DNA from: Rhabdophis nuchalis
Taxonomy: Eukaryota > Chordata > Lepidosauria > Squamata > Natricidae
Length of the DNA: 64,000 nucleotides
Reading direction: 5' to 3'
Assembly: GCA_039707465.1 (NCBI GenBank)
Contig: CM077643.1
Location: 41,566,105 to 41,630,104, forward strand
Positions within the stretch are counted from its first letter, which is position 1; every line of letters starts with the position of its first letter. Made by a program: the position numbers and the translations under genes. Shown here in pieces: positions 10,352-21,866 of this stretch. The notes below the pieces were generated by a model, which was not told where the DNA came from, ran no database searches, and saw only the letters and a program-made list of their open reading frames with translations.

Positions 10352-12166
10352 CAGAGGTGTCAAACTCGATTTCATTGAGGGCCGCATAAGGTTGTTTTTG
10401 ACCTTGGGGGACAGTGGACATGGTCAGGGTGGGCATGGTCATCTTGGAGTCACTCATGTTGGGGTGTCTGTGGTGGACCAAGAGCTCTGCTAGTGACAAT
10501 GGGATCCTGAGCTCCGTTTTCAGCCACAACATCCTCATGCTGCATTGGTCGCGTTGGTTGATGATCTCTGGAGGGCGCGGGATAGAGGATATTCCTCTAT
10601 CCTAGTCCTATTAGACCTCTCAGCGGCTTTTGATACCATCGACCATGGTATCCTATTGCGCCGACTGGGGGGGTTGGGGCTGGGAGGCACCGTTCTACGG
10701 TGGTTCTCGTCCTACCTCTCTGGTCGGTCGCAATATGTGTTGGCAGGGGGGCAGAGGTCGGCCTCGAGGCCCCTCGTATGTGGGGTACCTCAGGGGTTGG
10801 TCCTCTCGCCCCTACTGTTCAACACATACATGAAGCCGCTGGGCGATATCATCCGTGGTTTTGGGGTGGGATATCATCTGTACGCTGATGATACTCAGTT
10901 GTACATATCCACCCCAGACCACCCCAACGATGCCGTCGAGGTCATGTCCCGGTGTTTGGAGGCCGTACGGATCTGGATGGGTAGTAACAAACTCAGGCTC
11001 AACCCGTCCAAGACTGAGTGGCTGTGGCTTCCGGCACCCCAGTTCAGACAGATTATTCCAACTCTGGCCATTGGGGGCGAAACACCGGCCCCCGTGGAGA
11101 GGGCGCGCAATTTGGGTGTCCTCCTGGATTCCCGGCTGTCCATGGAGGACCATGTGGCAGCCGTGGCCAGGGGGGCTTTCCATCAGGTACGCCTGATGCG
11201 CCAATTGCGGCCCTTACTGGACCGGGCTGCCCTTCGCACAGTCACTCAGGCCCTCGTGACCTCTCGACTCGACTACTGTAATGCTCTCTACATGGGGCTT
11301 CCCTTGAGGTGCACTCGAAAGCTGCAGTTAGTCCAGAATGCAGCCGCGCGGGTGATTACGGGAGCGCCTAGACACTCCCACATAACACCTATCCTGCGCG
11401 AGCTGCACTGGCTTCCTGTGATCTTTCGGGTGCGCTTTAAGGTTTTGACGACCATCTTTAAAGCGCTCCATGGCTCGGGGCCTAGTTATATGCGAGACCG
11501 CCTCCTGCCCCATACATCCCTCAGACCAATACGTTCCCACAGAGAGGGCCTCCTCAGGGTGCCGTCGGCCGGACAATGCCGACTGGCGACACCCAGGGGG
11601 AGAGCCTTCTCTGTGGCAGGTCCAGCCCTTTGGAACGACTTACCCCCTGAACTTCACACCATTTCTGACCTCCGCCTCTTCCGCAAGTGTCTTAAGACAC
11701 ATTTGTTCCATCTAGCCGGCCTAGCGTAGCCCCCTATACTGACTTTTAGATAGTTTTTAAATTTGGGGATTTTAATCTGGTTTTAGCACAGGTTCTATTG
11801 AATTAGTTTTTTAAATTTTATATGATGTTTTGTATGTATTTTAATTTTCCTGTGCGCCGCCCTGGGTCCGTTTGGAGAAGGGCGGGGTATAAATTGAATA
11901 AATATAAATATAAATATGCCACCCTCTGACAGTGAAAATGAGCTGACCCTGCCCCCTGAACTCTGTTTTTGCTGGCAGAGGGTGGCAGGAGGCCATCTCA
12001 TCTGAAAATGAGCTTGGGAGGGTCATACACAGCCCTCCTGAGCTCTGTTATTGCTGGCAGAGGCATGGTAGCTGGCCTTTTGCTGTTTCTGGGGCAGCCC
12101 TGAGGGCCAGATCTAAGCATCCCATGGGCCGGATCTGGCCCCTGGGCCTTGAGTTTGACAATCCTG
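10352..12166. mobile_element. Non-autonomous hAT element split by a LINE
   Basis: It begins CAGAGGTGTCAAACTCGA and ends GAGTTTGACAATCCTG. The flanks GTCTACAG (10344-10351) and GCCTACAG (12167-12174) agree at 7 of 8. Its own sequence is about 10352-10538 and 11918-12166; the middle is an inserted LINE. It belongs to the same family as 4915-5373 and 50926-51615. Confidence 0.85.
10540..11917 (+). mobile_element. L2/CR1-like LINE with intact RT-to-C-terminus ORF
   Basis: An uninterrupted frame 10545-11729 (394 aa) starts inside the reverse transcriptase: LVLLDLSAAFDTIDHGIL, then GVPQGLVLSPLLFN, then LYADDTQLYIS with the catalytic Asp pair. The thumb follows (LNPSKTEWLWLPA, SRLDYCNALYMGLPLR), then LRELHWLPVIFRVRFKVL and AGPALWNDLPPEL. 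The endonuclease and N-terminal part are missing, so the copy is 5'-truncated and not autonomous. The 3' UTR ends GGGCGGGGTATAAATTG followed by AAATAT-type repeats. The lack of stops or frameshifts marks it as the youngest LINE copy of this family here. Confidence 0.93.
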
Positions 12167-12174
12167 GCCTACAG

Positions 12175-12490
12175 GCTATAATAAAGGAACAACAAATTGC
12201 CTGCAGCTGCTTATATTTATTTTCCCAAATGGACTGAATGTAGCAGAGATGATAGACTATTTAGCGGACATAACCCCCATCAAATTTCAGGTTCCAGCCT
12301 AATCCTTATTCTAATTTTGAGCCAATTTTCAGTAGGCTGAACTGAATTTACAGATGGGTTTTCAGGACTAGCACCAGTTCTGTAATGCAAAAATCCAAAT
12401 ACTAGATGACCACAAAGAAGCTGAATGATCTATTTCAGCTTCATTGTTGAAATAGAAAACCTGTATCTATATTGTGTGCGCGCACATGTG
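12175..12490. other. Short unclassified intron segment
   Basis: Ends in a short GTGTGCGCGC stretch near 12474; nothing else recognised. Confidence 0.35.
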
Positions 12491-12494
12491 TGTT

Positions 12495-13372
12495 GTTATA
12501 GTTATAGTTTATTTGATTTATATACCACCCTTCTCCCTTTTGGGACTCAGGGCGGTGTACAGCCACAATAAAATAAACGATACAAAATCTAAAACAATAT
12601 GTTAAAAAGATATTAAATAAATGGCCTACATTTTAAAACCCCATAATAAAATCACTATAAAATCTCTTTAAAAACTACCTTTAAAAACTATGACAGGCCG
12701 GCAGCGTAGAATATAGGTCTTAGATCGTCCTTAGTCCAGGGGGTAGGTCATTCCAGAGGGCGGGAGCTGCCACAGAGAAGGCTCTCCCCCTGGGGGTTGC
12801 CAGCCGGCATTGTTTAGCCGACGGCACCCTGAGGAGGCCCTCTCTGTGGGAGCGAACTGGTCGGAGGGAGGTATTTGGCAGCAGGAGGCGGTCTTGCAGG
12901 TAACCAGGTCCCTTGCCATGGAACGCTTTAAAGGTGGTCACTAACACCTTGAAGCGCACCCGGAAAGCCACAGGCAGCCAGTGTAGCTCACGCATTCTGA
13001 ACTAACTGGAGCATCCGGGTGCACTTCAAGGGAAGCCCCAATAGTCCAGACGGGAGGTGACGAGGGCTTGGGTGACCGTGCGTAAGGCGTTACGATCCAG
13101 AAAGGGGCGCAACTGGCGTATCAGGCAGACCTGATAGAAAGCCCCCCTGGCCACGACTGTCATGTGACCTTCTAGAGACAGCCGAGAGTCCAGGAGGATG
13201 CCCAAATTGCGAGCCCTCTCTGTGGGAGCCAGTGTCTCGCCCCCAATAGTCAGAGATGGCATCAACTGACTATACTGTGACGCCGGAAGCCACAGCCACT
13301 CGGTCTTGGATGGGTTGAGTCGGAGCCTGTTCCTTCCCATCCAGACTCACACGGCCTCCAGACACCGGGACA
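12495..13372 (-). mobile_element. L2/CR1-like LINE, 3' part
   Basis: Reverse-strand frames 13340-13026 and 12995-12720 give NRLRLNPSKTEWLWLPA, ERARNLGILLDSRLSLEGH, RQLRPFLDRNALRTVTQAL, then MRELHWLPVAFRVRFKVL and APALWNDLPPGL. A deletion of roughly 100 bp between the two frames removes the YMGLPL..LQLVQNAAA region. The 3' UTR runs to 12495 (TTATATACCACCCTTCTCCC on the plus strand). Confidence 0.88.
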
Positions 13373-13384
13373 TCACATGTGCAT

Positions 13385-13534
13385 GTATGCCTTCCTGGAA
13401 AATGCCTAGAAAAATCCCTGTAGTTCTCTTGGCAAAATTTCAGAAGTGGTTTGCATTGACTTCTTCCTCAGCTGAGAGAGTGTGGCCGGTTCAAGGTCAC
13501 CCATCTGGTTTTGTACCTAACAACGGACTAGAAC
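13385..13534. repeat. Older interspersed repeat flanking a MITE
   Basis: The sequence TTGGCAAAATTTCAGAAGTG ... CAAGGTCACCCATCTGG ... GGACTAGAAC resumes after the inserted MITE at 13843 (ACTAGAACTCACACTC). I recognise the type as an old repeat, but I cannot name its family. Confidence 0.4.
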
Positions 13535-13842
13535 CAGAGGTGGTATTCAGCAGGTTCTGACCAGTTCTGGAGAACTGGTAGCATAAATTTTGAGTAGTTC
13601 AGAGAACCAGTAAATACCACCTCTGACTGGCACCACCTCCATCTATTCTCTGTCTCCCGAGTCCCAGCTGATCGAGAGGAAATGGGGATTTTGCAGTAAC
13701 CTTCCCCTGGAGTGGGTGGGAATGGAGATTTTACAGTATCCTTCCCCTGCCACACCCACCAAGCCATACCCACCAAGCCACGCCATGCTCAACAAGCCAC
13801 ACCCACAGAACCGGTAGTAAAAAGTTTTGAATACCACCACTG
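13535..13842. mobile_element. hAT MITE (GGTGGTATTCAG family), 308 bp
   Basis: It begins CAGAGGTGGTATTCAGCAGG and ends TTTGAATACCACCACTG. An exact 8-bp duplication ACTAGAAC is at 13527-13534 and 13843-13850. The interior has a GAACCAGTAAATACCACC block and CACACCCACCAAGCC repeats. Relatives are at 18467 and 30113. Confidence 0.92.
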
Positions 13843-13859
13843 ACTAGAACTCACACTCA

Positions 13860-15195
13860 CCTGGTTTCTAGCTTTCTAGGTTGTTTTAAATACTAAATAT
13901 CTACTGTATTTAATAGATAACTAATCGTAACATAAAGTTAATATCCAACAGCCCTGCTTCACCTCATAGATGAAGTTAGCAGGAGGGGATCCAATTAATC
14001 CAGTGGTGCTGAGGAAAATGCACTTTAAACTTCCTTAGGGGCATTTTCAGTTTATAATTACTCTACATCTTATATACAGTTGAGTCTAGAAATTTTAAGG
14101 ACATGAAAGGTAGCAAATTCTTATTGAAGTCAAATCCTACCTCAGTTATGTCTAAGAATGAAATAAATTAAGGCCTCAGGTCAATACAAGGGTGATAAAT
14201 CAACCCCGCTAGCCTATTTAAGTGGAGGGAATTAAGGATATTTTTGAGTGATGCAAAATTTTCCCAATGGGATGTACAATAACCATTTTCCTGGCAAAAC
14301 ATTGTGCATGCTATTTGTCCATCTAATTTCTATTGTGCATGTACCCAATTAGCTATTCCCCGGGGTAAGGAAGGAATGTAAAGCTGCTTGTCTTTGCAAA
14401 CAAAAACAGAAACCAACCCACAAACAACAGCAGCGGAAACAGCAAAATGAATGCACACATTGTCCCCAACTCCAGAGGGACATGTTACAGAGCCCCAGTT
14501 CTGATCGATGCACTTGTAAGGAATTTTGCAGAATCAGGAGTTCCTGGGGAGAAAACTCTACAGACCAATTTGTTAGCAAAACTGCCAATATAATTCTCTT
14601 CCCTCTTTCTCTGTCTTTTTTTTTTCTGACAAGAAAACTCCAATGCAGTAGCTCACATATGGGAAATATCACTCCGGGAAAATTAGTCATGAGTTTCACA
14701 TGCATGACACAGACGAAACCAAAGTGGGAAAGGGGGAAGAGGCAGCTCTGAAGAAGTAGATCTGGTTGCCCCAAATCTTGCTGTTACTTACAGTAAAGAT
14801 AATTTAATGAGAGAGGGGTACAGTTTTTGGACTGAAGGTAGTATGGTGAACAACCATTGGACAGTTCTTTTTTCAAGACGATCCCTTCCATCTTGAGCTC
14901 TATCATTATTTACGCCTAGCCTGCCCTTCCTCAGAGTACATAGACCATTTCTTGAAATGTTTTGTGAGACTTCACACTATCTGTATACTAATAAAATTCA
15001 TATCATGACCTTTAACTGAAGAAAACAGTAAGTTATAGGGCAACAATTTTTGGACCAATGTATCTCAACTATGATAACTTACAGAATGTGCCCCAAATCT
15101 GTAACACATGATTTTCACTGTTCTGTGACAGTTTCCCAGCCAGTCTTGCAATCCTTGCTCCTCCCTACATCCAGCAGCAATCACTTACCTGCCTG
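13860..15195. other. Intronic sequence without recognised features
   Basis: The frames 14349-14774 (minus, 141 aa) and 14482-14751 (plus) overlap on opposite strands and have no domain or conserved splice context. Confidence 0.4.
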
Positions 15196-15206
15196 CTAGA
15201 AAAGGA

Positions 15207-15240
15207 AGGGAGGGAGGGAGGAAGGAAGAAAGGAAGGAAT
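15207..15240. repeat. (GGAA)n-type simple repeat
   Basis: A purine-rich GGGAGGGAGGAAGGAAGAAA run. Confidence 0.85.
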
Positions 15241-15665
15241 ATTTGCAATGTTCCCTGCAAGATTCCCGCAAGGAAACTTAATGGGAAAGCTAGCAGGAAG
15301 TAGGAAGTTGCTCTTGCTCCCACTGATTTTTTTTGACCACTCTTTGTCATTCTTTTTCTCTCTTTAGGTAAGATTTTTTTTTAAATGATGACCCAACAGA
15401 CACGGGTTAGCTAGAAGCCCTTAATATTGTGAGAAACAACCAGTGGGGACTACAAAGAATTCAGTTACTGAGGCCAAGAGATTTCAGATGAGATTTTAAG
15501 AAGACAGATATTTTTTCCTCCAGGGAAATGGTGTAAATGGTTGGGCACATCATATAACAAGGTTGTTTAGTTATCTCTGAGGAGAAGATTCTTGGCTGTC
15601 TGTGAATTGTATCTGAACAATGGATTCCTGGATATTTCACATTCTTTGGGTTGGAAGAAACATTT
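15241..15665. other. Unclassified intronic sequence
   Basis: No recognisable coding or repeat feature. Confidence 0.35.
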
Positions 15666-15669
15666 GATG

Positions 15670-16190
15670 GCTATTTTATTTATTTATATTATTGTTTATC
15701 AATATTGTATAACACCATAATCACATAATAGATCACCAACAATTAACATAAACATAAAAACACTGCCAAAGCATAACAATTAAAATAGCATAAAAGCACA
15801 TAAAAATAACAACTACAACAATAACCTAACCTTTTAAATGTCTGCTGTCTCTTGTGGGTCAGCATATGGCAGCTTCTGGAAACAGATCAATATTCCCAGT
15901 ATTGGGAGAGTCCATTCTACTGGGAAGAAGTAATCCAAAAGATATCCGGGACTCATGCAGTATAGGGCTTCATATGTTCAATTGGGCATTTCAAAATCAC
16001 CTGGAAATCTATTGTAAGCCAATGTATGTGCACAGTTGTTATATGCCTTCAGGGGCTTCCATCCACCAATAAGTGGGCTTCTCTGTTTTGGATCAAGTGG
16101 TCTGCAAAGGCAACCCCATGTAACATGTGTTGCATTAGTCTAATCAATATGTGAGGCTTCACATCAGTTTTGCTAGGGCTTTCCTCTGTC
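15670..16190 (-). mobile_element. Old L2/CR1-like LINE 3' end
   Basis: The order of landmarks on the plus strand (TATTTATTTATATTATTG tail, A-rich stretch, then a decayed C-terminal region with GGGCTTCATATG and AAGTGGTCTGCAAAGGC) matches the reverse of LINE 3' ends. No frame is intact. Confidence 0.45.
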
Positions 16191-16209
16191 CTTCTCCAAA
16201 TAGAGACTG

Positions 16210-16590
16210 TAACTAACTGCTGTGGCCTGCCAGCAGCCAGCGAATAGGTTGGGGAAGAACATGGGCCAGTCCTGGAGTCTGGGGAAGGCTCCGATGAGTG
16301 CTCTGCATTGGAGGTAGAGAGGGTGCCAGAGCTGTCCGACAGTTATCAGCTGCCTTCAGAGTCGGATATCAGTGGGGCAGAAGAACAGCTGGAGCATGTT
16401 CCTGATGTGTGCATGTACAGATCTACGGGAAGAAGGGAACAGCTAAGGAACAAGGGCCTACTCAGAAGTAAAGGCATAGGTAGGCAGTGAATGATCCTTC
16501 CCATCAGGAATAAAGAGGAGTGAAAATGGAGGGGAGTTTGCAGGAGACAATTAGTTGAATTCATTAGGTGACGATCTGTTCCTGACATAC
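16210..16590 (+). mobile_element. LTR-like fragment
   Basis: The block GGTTGGGGAAGAACATGGGC followed by CAGTCCTGGAGTCTGG matches, in reverse, the right part of the solo LTR at 43656-44662 (GAGGTTGGGGAGAAACATGA on its minus strand). It is a relative of that LTR family, truncated. The ORFs across it are incidental. Confidence 0.55.
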
Positions 16591-16594
16591 AATA

Positions 16595-16985
16595 ATATAT
16601 AAGTTGGAAGGGATCTTGGAGGTCTTCTAGTCCAACCCCCTGCCTAGGCAGGAACCTTATACCATTTCAGACAAATGGCTATCCAACATCCTCTTAAAGA
16701 CTTCCAGTGTTGGGGCATTCACAACTTCTGGAGGCAAGCTGTTCCATTGACTAATTGCTCTTACTGTCAGGAAATTTCTCCTCAGTTCTAACTTGCTTCT
16801 CTCCTTGATTAGTTTCCACCCATTGTTTCTTGTCCTGCCCTCAAGTGCCCCAGTGAATAGCTTGATTCCCTCTTCTTTGTGGCAGCCCCTGAGATATTGG
16901 AACAATGTTATCATGTCTCCCCTGGTCCTTTTCATTAAACTAGACATGCCCAGTTCCTGCAACTTCTTGCCAAGTAATTGCTGCT
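16595..16985 (-). mobile_element. CR1 LINE 3' end
   Basis: Reverse-strand frame 16962-16657 encodes MQELGMSSLMKRTRGDMITL, GCHKEEGIKLF, ELRRNFLTVRAISQWNSLPP and APTLEVFKRMLDSHLSEMV, the complete CR1 C-terminus. The 3' UTR follows down to 16595. It is 5'-truncated near 16985. Confidence 0.92.
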
Positions 16986-16989
16986 ACAG

Positions 16990-17355
16990 GTGGCGTTTGG
17001 AAGATGTTGGCCTGGCAGCTCTCCAAACCTGATAAAGGTCTGTAGTTGTGAAATCTCATGAAAGACTGTTTGCTGGGACTTTGCTGGAGAGGAATTCCCT
17101 TTAACCTAAATGAAAGAGGTTTTATCGGGATGAGGAGTCGGCTTCATGATCTTGGGAAGTGTAGGATTGAACACTAACATAGCAACTGAATCTAGGCAAA
17201 GGTAAAAGTTGGTCATTAATTCCCTGGTCATTAATTCCCTCTGTCCACCCAGCGGTAGTCACAAACCCAGTAATATTCAAGTCAAGGACTTCTATTTTAC
17301 TTCAGGGATCCAGAGTAAACATGGGAGCTGGTACACAGGGTTCAGCCTCAGGATG
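16990..17355. other. Unclassified intronic sequence
   Basis: Carries a short tandem duplication near 17210-17240 (GGTCATTAATTCCCT twice). Confidence 0.4.
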
Positions 17356-17359
17356 CTCT

Positions 17360-17790
17360 GTCATAATCAACCTGAACAGACAGAGTCAAGACTTCCACAG
17401 CATCTCTGGCACAGATCAGTATGCTGGTAATAATAAGCAAACTTATGACACTGTATTTCAGTCCGATGAATGATCTCTTCCAGTGATTTCATGCAGAAGT
17501 TAAAAACAGGAGAGAGAATTGAATAAACCTCGTGGCATTTCACAGGGAAGCACCCATCAAGCAAGCCTGAAGCAAACCACCAATTGGAATCGCCCAGTCA
17601 AGAAGATGTGGAACCCACTGTGAAACAGTACCCGCAACTCCCAAGCCTCACAGGTTGTGCAGAATAATGTCGTAGTCAATGGTATTGAATGCCACCAACA
17701 GATCTATTAGTTCTAGGAAGGGTACATGGTTTCATCAAGATTCCATTAAAGGTCACTCACAGATCTACCAATGCTCTTTACATCTCATGT
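17360..17790 (-). mobile_element. Decayed LINE reverse-transcriptase fragment
   Basis: Reverse-strand frame 17564-17367 reads CHEVYSILSPVFNFCMKSLE, then IQCHKFAYYYQHTDL. This aligns with the RT pattern (VPQGSILSPLLFNIYMKPLG ... YADDTQL); the catalytic ADD is degraded to YYQH. Sequence upstream to about 17790 (GGCATTCAATACCATTGAC on the minus strand) is the earlier AFDTIDH motif. Confidence 0.6.
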
Positions 17791-17799
17791 TCAAACCTG

Positions 17800-18465
17800 A
17801 ATCCCAAATGAAAGTGGTCCTGTAAATCACTCTGCAGCTCAAGCTCCACCTTCTCAACAAGTTTCCCTAGAAAATTAAAGTTGGGTAAAGTGTGGTAGTT
17901 GTCCAATATGGCTGGGTTGAGGGAGTGCTAATTCAGGAAGGGGCACACCACTTTCAAGCTGTCCAATATTACCCATCCCCTATAGAGACGATCACTTCCT
18001 AGATCTAGCTAACCATATACCCCCAGTGAGCCATGAAGGGCATGGATCCAACATGAGGAAGACCTCATGCTAGATAACCATGCTATCCACTGGACTTTAC
18101 AAACCAAAAAGGATATTCCCCCAGTCACTGGTTTACATTCTACCCATGTCAAATCAAAACTCAGATGAATTTAAACATCTTTATGGACAAAATATTGTGC
18201 GAAGTACTTCAGAAAGATAATCGGTTCCATCCTTTCCCAACTGGTACCAGGCCATTCCAAATTACGCACCAGACAACAATCCACCACCTACCATGCTTGA
18301 TCAGATTCATTTTCATCTTCCCCCCATGACTGCATTTGCCACTTCAAATGGGGGCCTTGGTAAACTAAAATGGTCCCTAAACTTCTAACTATTCCTCTAA
18401 GTGGAACAAAGAATCCCATCTGGATCAGGAAGTAATGCGATCATAGCACAGAACACATATCCCCA
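17800..18465. other. Unclassified, possibly more decayed LINE
   Basis: No intact motif. It may continue the LINE to its left, but this is not demonstrable by eye. Confidence 0.35.
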
Positions 18466-18466
18466 T

Positions 18467-18660
18467 CAGTGGTGAAATTCAATTTTTTATTACCGATTCT
18501 GTGGGCGTAGCTTGGTAGGCATGGCTTAGGTGGACGTGGCAGGGGAAGGATTCTGCAAAATCTCCCTTCCCAGCCCATTCTGGAGCCAGCCAGAGGTGGC
18601 ATTTGCCAGTTCTCTGAATTTCCGCTACCGGTTCTCCAGAACCTGTCAGATTTCACCCGT
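18467..18660. mobile_element. hAT MITE (GGTGAAATTCAA family)
   Basis: It begins CAGTGGTGAAATTCAATTTT and ends CTGTCAGATTTCACCCG. The interior has GGCGTAGCTTGGTAGGC, GGGGAAGGATTCTGCAAAAT and CTACCGGTTCTCCAGAACC. It is in reverse orientation relative to 13535. The target duplication is unclear (ATCCCCAT against TCCCCTAT). Confidence 0.75.
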
Positions 18661-18770
18661 CCCCTATATCCCCATCACGTGTCAACTGCTTGGTGGCAAA
18701 ATTTCTTCCAGCATATGTTCACCAGTATATACAGGACCCAGGTTTGCCTGGGACAACCCAGGGTAGGCAG

Positions 18771-19010
18771 ATAAAGGTAAAGATTCTCCTCGCACATATG
18801 TGTTAGTCATTCCTGACTCTAGAGGGCGGTGCTCAACTCCGTTTCAAAGCCAAAGAGCCAGTGCTGTCCCAAGAGATGACCATGGTCATATGGCCGGCAT
18901 GACTAAACACCAAAGGCGCATAGAACACTGTTACCTTCCCACCAAAGTTGTTCCCTATTTTTCTACTTACCTTTTAACCTGCTTTTGAACTGCTAGATTG
19001 GCAGAAGGGC
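18771..19010 (-). mobile_element. tRNA-derived SINE with BovB-like tail
   Basis: The reverse complement of the element type at 59830-60118: the plus strand opens AAAGGTAAAGATTCTCCTCG, then CACATATGTG, and runs to AACTGCTAGATTGGCAGAAG. The tRNA-like head is mostly missing, so it is 5'-truncated. Confidence 0.75.
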
Positions 19011-19268
19011 CATGTAGGCAATGAACTGACAAATCTTTCTAGACCCACAACCAGAGCATGAAGATTGAAATCCCTCAATTCTAAAAGGAGAAGTTCAAAA
19101 TGTGGACGCTGCCATTATTTGTGATTAGAGCCTGAAGTTTGTAGAAATTGCAGAACTACAGATTTTGAAAGGATGCATAGGACACAAAGTCCAATGACTT
19201 GGCCAGTGCAGGAATTCAAATGAAATCTGAACATCAATGTTAAAGAAACACCCATTATTTCTCTAGGT

Positions 19269-19388
19269 CAGGGGTGGGCAAACTTTGCAACTTTAAGTCT
19301 GAAGGACTTAAGTCTGAAGCAAAGCTGGCTGGAGAAGTCTGGAGCTGAAGTCCTTCAGACTTAAAGTTGCAAAGTTTGCCCACCCCTG
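19269..19388. mobile_element. Foldback hAT-type MITE, 120 bp
   Basis: Ends are CAGGGGTGGGCAAACTTTGC and its inverse, with an exact 8-bp duplication CTCTAGGT at 19261-19268 and 19389-19396. Compared with 4772 the terminal bases differ, but the inner TTTAAGTCTGAAGGACTT arm is shared. Confidence 0.92.
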
Positions 19389-19399
19389 CTCTAGGTAAT

Positions 19400-20735
19400 T
19401 GGTTCCAGTATGAACAATACTTACCCACTACACTTGGAAAGTGAGAAGGGAGTCGTAGGGCTTCTTTGGCTGGCTAGAGTGTCATTTCCAGGAAGAGTCC
19501 TGGGGTCTTTGGTTCTAAATGATATTTGCTGCCAAAGATCAGGGGACTCCCTTGCTTGCACTACAGGCCCCTGATCAAGCTTTCCTTTGTTATTTGCAGC
19601 TCAAGGTTTGAACTCTTGAAGCTTAATAATTGCAAGTGATCCAAAGCTTCCCCAGATTATCCCCAAAACATTTTTTTTCAGGGGGGGGGGATGGGATATG
19701 GATGGAGGGCAAAGAAAAAAAAGCATCAGGAAAGGAAACTGAGATCTAAATCGGTATATTGTGTTTTCTACTATAGGGAGTTTTAAGAGTTGAGCTGGAA
19801 AAACCCAATTTATTCTAAAGGGAAGCAAACGTGAGGATTTATTTTCTTCTTCTCTTTTCATTTTCTGAAGCAGCAACTTCCCCACTTTCCCTTTCCTCTA
19901 CTTCTTTTGTTAGCTATAAGGAACATCCTTTTAATCATAAGATGAAACTTTCATCAGCTCGGTTCAGAAGTGGCTTTTATGTTTTCTGATTTATATAGCT
20001 ATGCATGACCCACGGTTGATTTTCTCTTTTCTCGTGTTTTAGCAGGGATGGTTGGAAAGTAATAGAGATCCATCCACGTTTCAGCTCATTTAGGATACAG
20101 AATCTAGTTGAGCAGTTCTTAAGCATCAAAAACTGGGGAGCGGGGAGGGGATTTTGCACAACTTGGCTTGAGCTGTTAGAGATGATGTAGAGGAAGCAGG
20201 GGCGGGGGGGGGGGGGCGGAATCTGAAAAATCCCTGATTATAGAGGAATCTCAGGAAGCAATGTTCGTCTCATAATGGTACTCTGGAAATGGTGCTCAGC
20301 ATATAGATTGATGGATGAATTCTATTTTTAATTCATTCCCTCCCACCAACACTCTTTTTGAGCTGCACCAATTTGCATTTTAAAATGGATAATACGACCT
20401 TGAGCAATAGTCCTGATTTTTGAAACGGATCTGCATTTTGTTCCCAGACTGACAAAAAAGCAGTATTTCAGTCAGGATGCTCATTCAAGCAAAGGGCCAG
20501 CAACTGAATTGCAGGAGAACCGTATGGACACAAAGAAGCATGTCAGAATTAGGTTGATTTATTTCTCAGGGAGTTTACAGTAAAAAGAGGCAGGATTTTG
20601 TTAGTACTTCCTAATAGTGTCAGTAGGTAATTTCAGACTTTGAATGTCAAAGTCCTCTAGAGGTCTCCCTTCATATAAATATGACTGAATAGGTGGATAA
20701 AAATGCCAAAGCCACTCTAAACATCTGGCTGACTG
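19400..20735. other. Intronic sequence with homopolymer runs
   Basis: Nothing coding recognised. It contains a G run at 19681-19690 and a GGGGCGGGGGGGGGG stretch near 20200-20218. Confidence 0.4.
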
Positions 20736-20740
20736 TGTAA

Positions 20741-20822
20741 CAAATCGTAATAATAATTCAATTCTGTTCTACATAGCTGGATTGAAAAAAAGGTTCGTTT
20801 TTTTGGGAATCAACAAATGGCA
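20741..20822. repeat. Left inverted arm, part 1 (R4 RT segment)
   Basis: Reverse complement of about 23455-23523 (shared core TTCTACATAGCTGGATTGAA). The arm continues after the CR1 insertion at 21867. Confidence 0.75.
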
Positions 20823-21866
20823 ATAATAATAATAATACAATAGCAGAGTTGGAAGGGACCTTGGAGGTCATCTAGTCCAACCCCCTGCCTAGGCAGGAAC
20901 CCTATACCATTTCAGACAAATGGCTATCCAATATCTTCTTAAATACTTGCTGTGTTGGGGCATTCATAACTTCTGGAGGTAAGTTGTTCCACTGATTAAT
21001 TGTTCTCACTGTCAGGAAATTTCTCCTCAGTTTTAAGTTGCTTCTCTCCTTGATTAGTTTACACCCATTGCTTCTTGTTCTGCCCTCAGGTACTTTGGAG
21101 AATAGTTTGACTCCCTCTTCTTTGTGGCAGCCTCTGAAATATTGGAACACTGCTATCATGTCTCCCCTAGTCCTTCTTTTTATTAAACTAGACATACCCA
21201 GTTCCTGCAACCGTTCTTCATATGTTTTAGCCTCTAGTCCCTTAATCATCTTTGCTGCTCTTCTCTGCACTCTTTCTAGAGTCTCCACATCTTTTCTACA
21301 TTGTGGCGACCAAAACTGAATGCAGTATTCCAAGTGTGGCCTTACCAAGGCCTTATAAAGTGGTATTAACACTTCACGGGATCTTGATTCTATCCCTCTG
21401 TTTATGCAGCCTAGATCTGTGTTGGCTTTTTTGGCAGCTGCTGCACACTGCTGGCTCATATTTAAATGGTTGTCCACTAGGATTCCAAGATCCCTTTCAC
21501 AGTTACTGCTATTGAGCAAGGTACCACCTATACTGTACCTGTGCATTTCGTTTTTGTTGCCTAAATGTAGAACCTTACTCTTTTCGCCATTGAATTTTAT
21601 TTTATTAGATAGTGCCCAATGTTCAAGTTTGTCAAGATCCTTCTGTATCTTAAGCCTATCTTCTGGAGTGTTGGCTATTCCTGCCGGCTTGGTCTTGTCT
21701 ACAAATTTGATGAGTTCCCCATTTATTCCCTCATCCAAATCATTGATGAAGATGTTGAAGAGTACTGGGCCTAAAACAGGAGCCTTGGGGTACTCCACTG
21801 CATACTTCTCTCCATGTAGATGCAGTTCCATTGAGGACTACACGTTGAGTGCGGTTGGTCAACCAG
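20820..21866 (-). mobile_element. CR1 LINE inserted in the R4 element
   Basis: Reverse-strand frame 21831-20902 covers ILGPVLFNIFINDLDEGI-type RT (here VLGPVLFNIFINDLDEGING), then the FADDTK box degraded to FVDKTK. It continues LDKLEHWALSNKIKFNGEKS, ALVRPHLEYCIQFWSPQC and the complete C-terminus ending DSHLSEMV. The frame is open over 309 residues. The 3' tail ends in AATAC/AATA repeats at 20822-20840. It is 5'-truncated at about 21866, where R4 sequence resumes. Confidence 0.93.

Noticed and set aside
10545..11729. 394-residue ORF as a host gene
   Set aside because: It carries LINE RT motifs throughout and broken siblings occur elsewhere in the window.
14349..14774. 141-residue minus-strand ORF
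   Set aside because: No domain, overlapped by an opposite-strand ORF, and no repeat or exon evidence.
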